DNA of 51,974 nt from a virus: IMG/VR virus record IMGVR_UViG_3300028802_000021, positions 1 to 51,974 of that record; one strand, written 5' to 3'. Positions 36,626 through 43,916 of the stretch are shown in pieces. The notes under the pieces were generated by a model, which saw only the letters and a list, made by a program, of their open reading frames with translations, was not told the origin of the DNA and searched no databases. The position numbers were made by a program, and so were the translations under genes. Each line of letters begins with the position of its first letter. The first letter of the stretch is position 1.

Positions 36626-37026
36626 GATCCGAGCGAGACCACGTTCGGCGCAGGACCAGTGCCGTTCGCACCAGGCGAGGAGCCACCGGAACTGCTCTGG
36701 GCTTTTCCCGTGAAGTGCTCCATGACCCAGTCGGTGAGGTCGTTCATCTGCCCCAAGCCGATGACGGCTTGCTCATCGTCGTCGTCTTCGTCCTTCTGGA
36801 GCAGTTCCAGGAACCGTTCCCGGTCTGCTTTGACGAGGACGGTGTTGAAGAATTCGGCGGTGGCTTCGTCGGGGCTGGCGTCGTCGTCGCGCATGATGGC
36901 CAGGAGTTTGTTCCACCGGCTGTAGGGCAGCTTGGCCCGGAGTGTGAATTCCTGCCCACCGATTTTGAAGGTGGGGCGAATGCCCGCCTGTTCGGCGAGC
37001 ATCGCATCGAAGTCACGGGTGATCAT
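36604..37026 (-). CDS. Tail assembly chaperone (upstream frame)
   Basis: A 140-residue protein: FDAMLAEQAGIRPTFKIGGQ, YSRWNKLLAIMRDDDASPDE, LELLQKDEDDDDEQAVIGLG, ending in a Ser/Gly/Pro-rich tail before SKKAANA. It matches the position and acidic composition of siphophage tail assembly chaperones lying between major tail protein and tape measure. The terminal GAAAAAG provides the -1 slippery site. Confidence 0.8.
   Translation of the reverse strand: MITRDFDAMLAEQAGIRPTFKIGGQEFTLRAKLPYSRWNKLLAIMRDDDASPDEATAEFFNTVLVKADRERFLELLQKDEDDDDEQAVIGLGQMNDLTDWVMEHFTGKAQSSSGGSSPGANGTGPAPNVVSLGSKKAANA
36618..36625 (-). promoter_or_regulatory. Programmed -1 frameshift site
   Basis: On the - strand this reads GAAAAAGG, with in-frame codons AAA AAG followed by GCG. 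The -1 frame stays open for about 85 further codons; the 0 frame stops 15 bases later. This is the conserved G/G-T arrangement of long-tailed phages. Confidence 0.7.
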
Positions 37027-37149
37027 CTATTCCTTCTCTGGATCGGCGGCGAGGGTTGGCTTGGCCTGGACTCTGCGAACGACCCAGATCCAGGCGCCGA
37101 CGATGGCGGTGACGGCACCGGCGATAGCGCCGAGAGCGAACTTGATCAC
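37027..37149 (-). CDS. 40-residue membrane peptide between tail genes
   Basis: GTG 37149 overlaps the major tail gene's stop. It reads VIKFALGAIAGAVTAIVGAW then IWVVRRVQAKPTLAADPEKE, one transmembrane helix with a basic boundary. It ends next to the chaperone's start. Unusual in a tail operon; function unknown. Confidence 0.5.
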   Translation of the reverse strand: MIKFALGAIAGAVTAIVGAWIWVVRRVQAKPTLAADPEKE

Positions 37150-37727
37150 GGGACCATCGCCGGGTTGAGGGTGTCGGCACCCATGATCTTCAAAATCTTG
37201 GTGCCGTCGAGGGGCTTCTCCAGCTGGAACGTCGCCGGGATGATCGACTTCGTGGTGCCCTTACGGTTCTCGATACCGAGCGATCCACCCTGAAGGCAGC
37301 GCCGGAAAATCATCCGCAGGTCGTTGACGGCAGGGTCGTTGAAGGCGTCCCAGCCGAGCATCACCCGGGTTTCATTGCCGAGATCCGGCGGCTCGAACTC
37401 CCACGCCGATCCGGAGTCGACGTCGGCGATGATGCCGCCGTTGAACGCCAGAGTCAGGTTTTTGAATGTCAGCTCTGCGAGGGCGAACTCGATACTGGCG
37501 TCCCTGCCTGTCGTCACCCGGGCGATCGGGTCGAGTTCCTCGGCGACTTCCACCGCGTCGACGCTGATCTCGTAGTTGAAGACGGAACCCTCATCGGTGT
37601 AGCCGAGAGGAACCCAGGCGGCGTCCCAGGCGGCGGTGTGGTCGGCGGGTTCGGTACTGCCGATCGGGGCCACGTAGAGCTTGCCCGGCTTGCCGAATCG
37701 GACTGCGGCAGCGTTGAAGTCAGCCAC
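37146..37727 (-). CDS. Major tail protein
   Basis: A 193-residue protein: VRFGKPGKLYVAPIGSTEPA, then WVPLGYTDEGSVFNYEISVD, EVAEELDPIARVTTGRDASI and FQLEKPLDGTKILKIMG. It has the tail-tube (phage_tail_2/TTP-like) beta-sandwich composition and the expected place between the tail terminator and the chaperones. It would stack as rings into the tail tube. Confidence 0.8.
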   Translation of the reverse strand: MADFNAAAVRFGKPGKLYVAPIGSTEPADHTAAWDAAWVPLGYTDEGSVFNYEISVDAVEVAEELDPIARVTTGRDASIEFALAELTFKNLTLAFNGGIIADVDSGSAWEFEPPDLGNETRVMLGWDAFNDPAVNDLRMIFRRCLQGGSLGIENRKGTTKSIIPATFQLEKPLDGTKILKIMGADTLNPAMVP

Positions 37728-37745
37728 GGAAATTTTCCTTCCATA

Positions 37746-37776
37746 CGAAAGAGGCCCGCCGGTTGGGGCGGGCCTC
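37746..37776 (-). terminator. Hairpin upstream of the major tail gene
   Basis: GAGGCCCGCC and GGCGGGCCTC form a 10-bp stem (6-base loop); on the - strand it is followed by TTTC. It lies in the 67-base gap between the tail terminator gene and the major tail gene. It may reduce read-through or act as an mRNA processing signal for higher tail-protein output. Confidence 0.5.
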
Positions 37777-37794
37777 GAAGGGTGAGCGGAGCGT

Positions 37795-38211
37795 CTAGGT
37801 GACTGTCGTGATCAACGCGTCCACGATGAACCGGGGCGTGTCGGAGTCGGGGTCGGGCAGCCATCGCATGCCCTGGGTGACGGCGGCGCCGAGATACACC
37901 CCGGTGACGATGGCGCCGCCGTTACGGGCCAGCCATTCCAGTTCGGCGATCAACGTCCGGGCGATGTCCCCGGCTTGCAGGCGGGTCAGGCCCCAGCAGT
38001 CGAACTGCATGCGGGCCTGCTGCTCGGGAATGTCTTTGGTCGGTCTGGGGCCGCCGGAGACCTGCCAGGCGACCAGCGCCGGGTTCGGCGCTTTCGCCGG
38101 CATCGCGTTGTAGATGGAGTAGCCGCCGGTAGTGCGCAGCAGCAGCGGGGCGACCGATGTGGTCAGGAGCCAGGTTTTGACGACGGCTTCGGTATCGGCG
38201 TAGAGGATCAT
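37795..38211 (-). CDS. Tail terminator protein
   Basis: A 138-residue protein: MILYADTEAVVKTWLLTTSV, then PLLLRTTGGYSIYNAMPA, DIARTLIAELEWLARNGG and VTQGMRWLPDPDSDTPRFIV. It resembles the DUF3168/gpU-type terminators that cap the tail tube and link it to the neck. Overlaps the upstream gene's stop by 4 bases. Confidence 0.7.
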   Translation of the reverse strand: MILYADTEAVVKTWLLTTSVAPLLLRTTGGYSIYNAMPAKAPNPALVAWQVSGGPRPTKDIPEQQARMQFDCWGLTRLQAGDIARTLIAELEWLARNGGAIVTGVYLGAAVTQGMRWLPDPDSDTPRFIVDALITTVT

Positions 38212-38531
38212 CGGCCGTACCTGGCCTTCACCTCGTCGATGGCGGGGCGGATGAACGGCTGCCTGTCGCCGTGCTTGAGGGTGCCGAACTCGACGAACAC
38301 CCAGTACCGGCGCCGGGACGAGATCGTGTAGTCGCCGGTTGCCGGGTCTTTTCGCATGTAGAAGGACTCGGCGAGGATGGGCCCGGCGTCGTCGTGTTCG
38401 GTCCCCCGAGCCGCCGAGCCTCTGGGGGCGTTGACGTAGATGAGGTCGAGGATTTCCCGGGCGATCTTCTCGGCGAGGTCTTCGGCTTCGCGTTCGATTC
38501 GGGCGAGAGCGCGGTAGGCGTTTCTGGCCAT
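38208..38531 (-). CDS. HK97 gp10-like connector protein
   Basis: A 107-residue protein: YRALARIEREAEDLAEKIAR, then EILDLIYVNAPRGSAARGTE, RRYWVFVEFGTLKHGDRQPF and IRPAIDEVKARYG. The VEFGTxxHxxxPFIRPA motif is the hallmark of HK97 gp10-like head-tail joining proteins. ATG 38531 overlaps the neighbour's end. Confidence 0.8.
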   Translation of the reverse strand: MARNAYRALARIEREAEDLAEKIAREILDLIYVNAPRGSAARGTEHDDAGPILAESFYMRKDPATGDYTISSRRRYWVFVEFGTLKHGDRQPFIRPAIDEVKARYGR

Positions 38532-38532
38532 G

Positions 38533-38871
38533 TCAGACCTCGCCTTCGGTGTCTCGCATGCGGGCTTCGACATGCGAGCCGGGGAATTCGAGGAACCAGA
38601 CGATCCGGAACGTCCGCGAACTGTATTCGTCTTTGATCCAGTCCGGGTATCGCAGCCCGCCGGCGATCGGATCACATTTGAGCCCGTAGTCGATGACGTT
38701 CTGCTGGCCACCCTCAAGCTGGAGGTTGCCGGCGGGGTAGTCGATGACCGCCCTGACCCCGGTGACGACGACATCCCTTTCGGGTTCCCCGGCACCGGCG
38801 TACGGCTCGTCGTATTCGTCTGCGGTGGCAATCCGCAGAACCGTGATCGTTGTCGTCGACAGTGGAATCAT
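38533..38871 (-). CDS. Head-tail stopper-like connector
   Basis: A 112-residue protein between the adaptor and the gp10-like gene, where a stopper is expected. It has a beta-rich middle: VVVTGVRAVIDYPAGNLQLE, GGQQNVIDYGLKCDPIA, FRIVWFLEFPGSHVEARM. The family assignment comes mainly from position and size. Confidence 0.65.
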   Translation of the reverse strand: MIPLSTTTITVLRIATADEYDEPYAGAGEPERDVVVTGVRAVIDYPAGNLQLEGGQQNVIDYGLKCDPIAGGLRYPDWIKDEYSSRTFRIVWFLEFPGSHVEARMRDTEGEV

Positions 38872-38888
38872 TCCCGCCCCTTCTGGTG

Positions 38889-39419
38889 TCAGAGGCTGTA
38901 ACGGTCCAGCAGGGCGGAATGTAACGGGCTGAACGGGGTTCCCGAGCTGGTACTACTGCTGCTGCCGCCCCAGGTGCGCGAAACCTGACCGGTGGTGGCA
39001 GAGGTGAGACCTTCGGGGTTGCTGAGGGTTTTCGATGTCAGGTCCATGGTGACCAACTTGAGCACGTCGGGAACCGGGTCGTAGCCGTGTTCGACGTCGA
39101 ACTCATATTGGACGGCGAAGATCCAGTAGCCCCACACCTGGCCTTTGCGGGACCACTTGATCGGATACTTGTCCGGGTCCTGAACAACCCCGTCCGCCCT
39201 CAGTTCGATGACGTCGGTGAGGCACAAGGTAGGCAACGTCATCAGCGACGTCCCGGCGCCTTCGGAGTACATGGTGGCGGTGGTCTGCGACAGTTCCCAC
39301 CCGCAGTAGGTGCGGACCGAACTCGACGCCACATCCAGCATCAGCTGGGCCTGGTTCTGATCGGTGAGGGTGCGGCCCAGATAGGTTTCCAGTTCCTCCA
39401 CCGTCGCCAGTGAGCCCAT
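38889..39419 (-). CDS. Head-tail adaptor (gp6-like)
   Basis: A 176-residue protein: LATVEELETYLGRTLTDQNQ, then LMLDVASSSVRTYCGWELSQ, IELRADGVVQDPDKYPI, EFDVEHGYDPVPDVLKLVTM. The VEELxxxLG...ASxxVRxYCGW pattern is typical of head completion adaptors that dock to the portal. The C-terminal Ser-rich tail is unusual. Confidence 0.75.
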   Translation of the reverse strand: MGSLATVEELETYLGRTLTDQNQAQLMLDVASSSVRTYCGWELSQTTATMYSEGAGTSLMTLPTLCLTDVIELRADGVVQDPDKYPIKWSRKGQVWGYWIFAVQYEFDVEHGYDPVPDVLKLVTMDLTSKTLSNPEGLTSATTGQVSRTWGGSSSSTSSGTPFSPLHSALLDRYSL

Positions 39420-39811
39420 TACTCGCGGCCGGTGCGCTTATTCCGGCCGATGCGGGACTTGCCCTCAGGGTCAGGCTGCTCGGGCGGCTCGGGGCGCTGC
39501 ACTCCGTGGGCGCTGGGCTCCTTCATGTGGGTCGACAGCCGGTTCGCCTCATTGTTCTCGTGGTTGTCCGGATCCTCGTCGAGGGGTTCATCGATCGGCT
39601 TCGCGCCGACCTTCTCCGCCATCTCCGGGGTCATCTGGGCGGTGATTTCCATACCGGACACGTAGTAGTGGTATTCGCCGAGTTCCTGCGGCTGTTCGGT
39701 CATTCTGATTACTCCTCGGTGGAAGGCTTCGCCGGTGAGGAGCGGGAGCGTCTGATGGCTGGCGCCACAGGCCGCTCCCGGTGTCCCGCAGATCCGGCAG
39801 TAGACGTTCAT
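39419..39811 (-). CDS. Small head-associated protein with zinc knuckle
   Basis: A 130-residue protein. An N-terminal VYCRICGTPGAACGAS and an acidic helical centre (MEITAQMTPEMAEKVGAKPI, EPLDEDPDNHENNEANRLS) precede a basic, Pro-rich end. ATG 39811 overlaps the capsid stop by one base. Small proteins with this layout follow the capsid gene in several actinophages; the role is unknown. Confidence 0.7.
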   Translation of the reverse strand: MNVYCRICGTPGAACGASHQTLPLLTGEAFHRGVIRMTEQPQELGEYHYYVSGMEITAQMTPEMAEKVGAKPIDEPLDEDPDNHENNEANRLSTHMKEPSAHGVQRPEPPEQPDPEGKSRIGRNKRTGRE

Positions 39812-41106
39812 TACGGCAGGGTGATCTTCACGAATGCCTGGGGGCGGAGAATGCCGAACGCGCACCGCATTTCTGCCAAGATCGCGACGAGGTTCCTGAC
39901 GAAAAAATCGGCATGACTGTCTGTTGCGGTCACTGACGTCTGTTCCCGGTCCCAGATGACGCCCCAATTCCAGGCGGCGCAGTAAGCAGTTCCCGGCGGC
40001 AAAGCCTCCGACTCCACAACGGGCAGACCCCACAGGCGGGGGGTGCTCATGCCGAACGGGCCGGAGCCGAAGAACAGCTTCTCGCCGCCGGTACGCAGCA
40101 GGTCGATCTTCTCCCAGTCGACGGGGTTCATCGCATAGGCGGTCGGAACAGCCCGGCCTCCGATGCGGACCTTCGTGCGGGCCTTGCGGGTGGTGTCGAA
40201 AGCGTCACCGGAAGCCGCCTGAAGCTGAACGCCCGGGGTGTTGGCCAGGCCGAGGAAATGCTCGCCCGTGCCGTCGCCGGTGATCAGTTCCGTTTCGAGG
40301 GCCTCTTCGAGGTTGTAGGTGAGGAAGTTGTCGATCAGGGTGCGGATCTGCCCGACGTCGGCGAGGGCCCGCTTGGTGATCGGCATCCAGTTCGCAATGT
40401 TCTTCACGTCGGTGCTGTCGCGTTCGAACTCGAAGCCGCTCTCGGGCTTGACGCCACCCTGGGCGGGGGTGACGATCGGCGGCCCCACCGCGTCGATCGG
40501 GGCTGTCGTCGTCGCCTCAGGGACCACTGCCGCGTTGTTGTCGGTGTTGACCATCTTGACGAACTCGACATGGTCCGACGTGGTGCTGCCGGTGCCGAAC
40601 AGCGACCGGACTGTCAGGGGCCGCTGGTAGAACGGGTCGAGCAGGCCCCGGAAGTCATGCTCGATCATCGGCCCGCCGGACACGTCGTGGTCGCCGGAAG
40701 TCATCAGTGACTTCATGCTGCCGACGTGGATCGTGTTCGTGTTCACCCGCTGCTTCTCGGCGAAGACACCACCCCGGGCGGTCTTCATCAGCAGCTTGTA
40801 CTCCGGCGAGGTGGCGAAAACCTCACCCATGGACTTGCGCCGCGTGCCCTGCGCCTTCTCCTGGGCCATGTCGTCGGCGAGGGACTGGACTTCCTCACCG
40901 AGACCGCCGGAGAGGTCCAGCATCTGGTTGCGGAACTCCTCCTCCTTCTTGGCCCGGTCGGAGAGGTCGTTGGCTTTGGTCATGTGACCGTCGATGGCGT
41001 CCTTCTCGACGTCGGTGAGGGACCGTTCCTGCTTCTCGGCGACGTCGAGGATCCCCTTGGCGGCGTTGGTTTCCGCCAGGATCGCGTCACGGATGCTCTT
41101 ACGCAT
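39811..41106 (-). CDS. Major capsid protein (HK97 fold)
   Basis: A 431-residue protein. The first about 90 residues are helical and charged (NAAKGILDVAEKQERSLTDV, RAKKEEEFRNQMLDLSGGLG), the delta-domain-like part removed by the protease. Later segments FLTYNLEEALETELITGDGTG and VMNPVDWEKIDLL-like, GLPVVESEALPPGTAYCAAW, match the HK97-type phage_capsid family. ATG 41106 overlaps the protease gene end. Confidence 0.85.
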   Translation of the reverse strand: MRKSIRDAILAETNAAKGILDVAEKQERSLTDVEKDAIDGHMTKANDLSDRAKKEEEFRNQMLDLSGGLGEEVQSLADDMAQEKAQGTRRKSMGEVFATSPEYKLLMKTARGGVFAEKQRVNTNTIHVGSMKSLMTSGDHDVSGGPMIEHDFRGLLDPFYQRPLTVRSLFGTGSTTSDHVEFVKMVNTDNNAAVVPEATTTAPIDAVGPPIVTPAQGGVKPESGFEFERDSTDVKNIANWMPITKRALADVGQIRTLIDNFLTYNLEEALETELITGDGTGEHFLGLANTPGVQLQAASGDAFDTTRKARTKVRIGGRAVPTAYAMNPVDWEKIDLLRTGGEKLFFGSGPFGMSTPRLWGLPVVESEALPPGTAYCAAWNWGVIWDREQTSVTATDSHADFFVRNLVAILAEMRCAFGILRPQAFVKITLP

Positions 41107-41776
41107 TGGTGGTTTCCTGTTCCTCTCGTGACCTGGCGGCCAGGTATGCGGTCTCCGCGTCCAGCTCCAGCACCTCGAACTGTTTGCGGCACAAAAAAAC
41201 CGCCCCGGAAGGGCGGTAGGGGGTGGACGAATCTCCAGGTGGGTCGTCAATGGGGGGTGGGGCCTGTTTCACGCCGATGAGTTCCGTCATCGGGTTCATG
41301 CCGAGCGGGGTGGGCCCGACTTCGTGCAGGAACAGGTCGAGGAGTTCGTTGGCGTCGTTGTCTTTGCTGCGCTGCTCGTTGATGACGTCGTAGGTGAACG
41401 AGAACTGCTTCACCCGGCGGTTCTTCATCAGATGCCGGACCTGCTTACCCATGCCGAAGTCATCGAGGCGGGCTTTGACGTACAGGCCGCCGTGTTCCCG
41501 GACCCAGTCGTTGACCCAGTCGGGCATGTCGGCGCCGGTGTCGAGTTCTTTCGCCTCGATGACCTCGCCGATGTTCATGGACGGGTCATCCAGGCGGTGT
41601 GACCAGTAGACCGGTATCGGGGCCCCCGAGTTCGCCCAGTGTTCCAGGCTTTTCTTGAACGCCCCGGGACGCACGATGTCGCCGCCGTAGTCCTTGTTGT
41701 CGAACACCGATACAACAGCCTCGAAAACTCCCTCATCGTCGGTGGTGATCGTTGCGGGCATGCTCTTGTGTTTCAT
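41099..41776 (-). CDS. Capsid maturation protease (HK97 prohead type)
   Basis: A 225-residue protein: VVSVFDNKDYGGDIVRPGAF, then HWANSGAPIPVYWSHRLDDP (His60), MPDWVNDWVREHGGLYVKAR and RRVKQFSFTYDVINEQRSKD (Ser126). The PVYWSH and FS-containing motifs fit the serine-type prohead protease that cleaves the capsid precursor. The C-terminal 60 residues carry a low-complexity segment and contain a terminator-like sequence at DNA level. Confidence 0.8.
   Translation of the reverse strand: MKHKSMPATITTDDEGVFEAVVSVFDNKDYGGDIVRPGAFKKSLEHWANSGAPIPVYWSHRLDDPSMNIGEVIEAKELDTGADMPDWVNDWVREHGGLYVKARLDDFGMGKQVRHLMKNRRVKQFSFTYDVINEQRSKDNDANELLDLFLHEVGPTPLGMNPMTELIGVKQAPPPIDDPPGDSSTPYRPSGAVFLCRKQFEVLELDAETAYLAARSREEQETTNA
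41193..41217 (-). terminator. Terminator-like hairpin inside the protease gene
   Basis: On the - strand: ACCGCCC, loop of 5, GGGCGGT, then a run of seven Ts. This is a complete intrinsic terminator in the direction of late transcription, but it lies within the coding part of the protease and upstream of the capsid gene. Confidence 0.65.
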
Positions 41777-43071
41777 CAGCCACTCCCGACGGGCTTGGGT
41801 CCAGGGGGCTTCCCATTCGATTCCTCATTGGACGGGTTGTTAGGGGCGGTGTCCCTGGGCGAGGCCAGTCCGCCGGCGGTGACGTTCAGCGGGGTGATGA
41901 GCTCTTCCGCTTCCGGCAGGTCGGACAGGTTGTACAGGGCCCGGCCTTCGTTGCGGGTCATCCAGGGCCCGCCGACGGATGCGCTGATCGCTGCTGCCTG
42001 GGTTTCGAAGGAGCCTTGCATCTTGGCCTTCAGGTTGAACTCGACGTAGATCTTGGACGCTCCGGCGGGGTCGACGTCGGGGAGCAGCTGCAGTTCGATG
42101 TCCTGCTGCAGCATCTCCAGCAGCGGGCCCAAAGCGTCGGCGTACAGCATTTTGCGGAGCTCGCCCAGCGATGACTGGTTGGCGCTTTTGGACATGCCCA
42201 GCATCGACGGGTCGACGTGGTAGGCGGCGGCGACCTCTTCACGGGAGAGCTGCCGGGCTTCGATGTACTGGGCGTCTTTCGGGGTGATGCCACCCTCGTG
42301 CCAGGACATGCCGTCCTCAAGGATGGGGGTTCCTCCAGCCTGTTGGGTGGAGCTGTAGGCACCCCAGTCGGTCATGAACCTTTGCCGGGCGGTGGACGAC
42401 CAGCGGGGGGCCTTTTCGGGCCGGGTGATGAAGCCGGAGATCCGGGCCCCGTTGCGCCACATCTGCTCGCGGTATTCGGCGGCGGCGTATTCCTCTTGGA
42501 GGAGCTGCTTGAGGGTTTCCAGCGGCGGGTAGCCGTCTCGGGGGGTGCTGGGGTTGTAGCCGTAGAAGTGGACGACCTGGTCGGGGTCGAGGTCGATGGG
42601 GCCTCGGGTGCCTTGGATCCGGTATTTGTCGGGGGCGAGGGGGTTGCTGCCGACAAGTTGGACGAACCGGCGGGGGACGGGGTGGACGCCGTTGGAGCCG
42701 TCGGGGGCTTTGGCTTTCAGCCAGAACGCCGAGTTGAAGATCGAATACTCCTGGACCGTCCAGTTGATCAGCTTGTATTTACTCCACTTCGACCCCGGCC
42801 AAGGATCATTGAGCAGCTTCGACAGCGGATGATCGCGGACCTTCTCCCTGTCGGTGTCGGAGGTCCGCTCGAAGACGTCCAGCCCGAGCTGGGCGACGTT
42901 ACGGCCGAGGAAGTCGATGACAGTCCGCACCGCCGGCTGCTTCTGGTAGATCTGCTCGTAGCTGCGGAACTGCTCGGGGCCCACCTGAATGAACGCTGGC
43001 GGGTCCAGGCCCAGGATCGTGTTATTCGGGCGGACCTGCTTGATGACTCCTGCGGTCAACGCGAAAGGCAC
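41776..43071 (-). CDS. Portal protein
   Basis: A 431-residue protein: AFIQVGPEQFRSYEQIYQKQ, then PAVRTVIDFLGRNVAQLGLD, DHPLSKLLNDPWPGSKWSKY and RDGYPPLETLKQLLQEEYAA. The SPLxTLKQLLxEEY and MLGMSKSANQSSLGELRKML segments are the classic HK97/SPP1-family portal pattern. It forms the dodecameric ring at the capsid vertex through which DNA enters. Followed by the protease and capsid genes. Confidence 0.88.
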   Translation of the reverse strand: MPFALTAGVIKQVRPNNTILGLDPPAFIQVGPEQFRSYEQIYQKQPAVRTVIDFLGRNVAQLGLDVFERTSDTDREKVRDHPLSKLLNDPWPGSKWSKYKLINWTVQEYSIFNSAFWLKAKAPDGSNGVHPVPRRFVQLVGSNPLAPDKYRIQGTRGPIDLDPDQVVHFYGYNPSTPRDGYPPLETLKQLLQEEYAAAEYREQMWRNGARISGFITRPEKAPRWSSTARQRFMTDWGAYSSTQQAGGTPILEDGMSWHEGGITPKDAQYIEARQLSREEVAAAYHVDPSMLGMSKSANQSSLGELRKMLYADALGPLLEMLQQDIELQLLPDVDPAGASKIYVEFNLKAKMQGSFETQAAAISASVGGPWMTRNEGRALYNLSDLPEAEELITPLNVTAGGLASPRDTAPNNPSNEESNGKPPGPKPVGSG

Positions 43072-43104
43072 CGCGTACTCCTTTCGGGTGACGTGGTGGG
43101 GATT

Positions 43105-43332
43105 TCACTCCGGGTCGGGGGTTTTCGGGGGTGCTACCTGCAAATACAGGACCCGGTGCCGTTCGATGTAGACGTCGCCGTCGAGTCGCTGCGGTTCGAG
43201 CTCCCGCGAGTACAGGGTGGTGTCGGACAGCACGAGCAGCGGCCCCGACCTGCGAATGAGGACCCCGTCGAGGGCGGAACCGTCGACGAGGTTCACCAGG
43301 ACCCGGTCGTAGACGGGCCAGCGAGAGAACAT
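43105..43332 (-). CDS. Small head-region protein
   Basis: A 75-residue protein: MFSRWPVYDRVLVNLVDGSA, then LDGVLIRRSGPLLVLSDTTL, then VYIERHRVLYLQVAPPK. The beta-rich composition resembles an Sm/SH3-like barrel. It sits between the lysis genes and the portal and has a GGAG upstream. Function unknown; small proteins occur before the portal in several actinophages. Confidence 0.65.
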   Translation of the reverse strand: MFSRWPVYDRVLVNLVDGSALDGVLIRRSGPLLVLSDTTLYSRELEPQRLDGDVYIERHRVLYLQVAPPKTPDPE

Positions 43333-43522
43333 GATCCGTTAGCTCCATATGGGTGACAGAAATTGCGGCGGCGGGCCCGGTTCTGCATGCTGGGTGCCGG
43401 AAGTGAGCGAGAGATAAGCCCGGCTCCCGCCGGTGGTTCTCTCCATCCGTCGCTTCTCGCTTTGCCGGTAGCGTGGAATCCCTTTGGCGTCGACTGCTTG
43501 GGTTCCTGAAACCGGCGCAGTG

Positions 43523-43550
43523 GACCCTCCCGTCTGCGGGTGGGAGGGTC
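43523..43550 (+). other. Hairpin just before the tRNA
   Basis: GACCCTCCC (43523-43531) and GGGAGGGTC (43542-43550) pair perfectly around 10 bases, with T-G-T-T after it. It could be a terminator of a short upstream transcript or an RNase processing signal for the tRNA precursor. Confidence 0.45.
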
Positions 43551-43556
43551 TGTTAC

Positions 43557-43630
43557 AGCGCGGTGGAGCAGCCCGGTAGCTCGACGGACCCATGATCCGG
43601 AGGTCGCCAGTTCGAATCTGGCCCGCGCCA
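43557..43630 (+). tRNA. tRNA-Met (CAT), initiator-like
   Basis: A 74-base cloverleaf. Acceptor AGCGCGG pairs with CCGCGCC except for the first pair (A1 and C72 do not match). D-arm GAGC/GCTC, T-arm GCCAG-TTCGAAT-CTGGC, anticodon CAT. The unpaired 1-72 position and the GTGGAGCAGCCCGGTAGCTC core are initiator-like. Unusual: C instead of U at position 33, only two of the three initiator G-C pairs in the anticodon stem, an A27-G43 mismatch, and no encoded CCA. Confidence 0.8.
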
Positions 43631-43637
43631 CAGGGGG

Positions 43638-43704
43638 GTTGTTCGCGCGTTCCGAGCTTGTTGGACGCTCAGCCGGTCTTGCTCGGACCTTCGGCGCGGA
43701 CAAC
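43638..43704 (+). ncRNA. Long hairpin RNA after the tRNA
   Basis: GTTGTTCGCGC (43638-43648) pairs with GCGCGGACAAC (43694-43704) with one wobble; inside, TCCGAGC (43651-43657) pairs with GCTCGGA (43681-43687). A 67-base stem-loop in a region with no protein gene. Strand assumed from the tRNA. Confidence 0.5.
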
Positions 43705-43746
43705 TCCCCGTCCAGCCCGGCCCTGATGGGGTTCTGGGGGGATGGA

Positions 43747-43826
43747 ACACGGCAATGCCGTGTCACTCAAGGGCGCGGCGGCTACCGGAAGACTCCAGCG
43801 AGGTTTTCCGGCCCGCCGCGTTCTTC
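43747..43826 (+). ncRNA. Tandem structured RNA, copy 1
   Basis: Hairpin ACACGGC-AAT-GCCGTGT, then a conserved single-strand CACTCAAGGG, an outer stem CGCGGCGG/CCGCCGCG, an inner stem CCGGAA/TTCCGG with a CTA bulge, and a conserved TTCTTC end. Copy 2 (43917) shares the unpaired parts exactly but carries different stems. Confidence 0.6.
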
Positions 43827-43916
43827 ACGTCCGGGTGACGGCGGGTTGCGTCCCGGTGTCCGGCCATTATGCTGAGACGGTCCGGATCGCCTATGCGATC
43901 TTCGGACCTGGTTAAA

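Noticed and set aside
43540-43875. + strand frame across the RNA island
   Set aside because: It reads directly through the tRNA and both arms of structured RNA elements; the tRNA and paired covarying stems explain the sequence.
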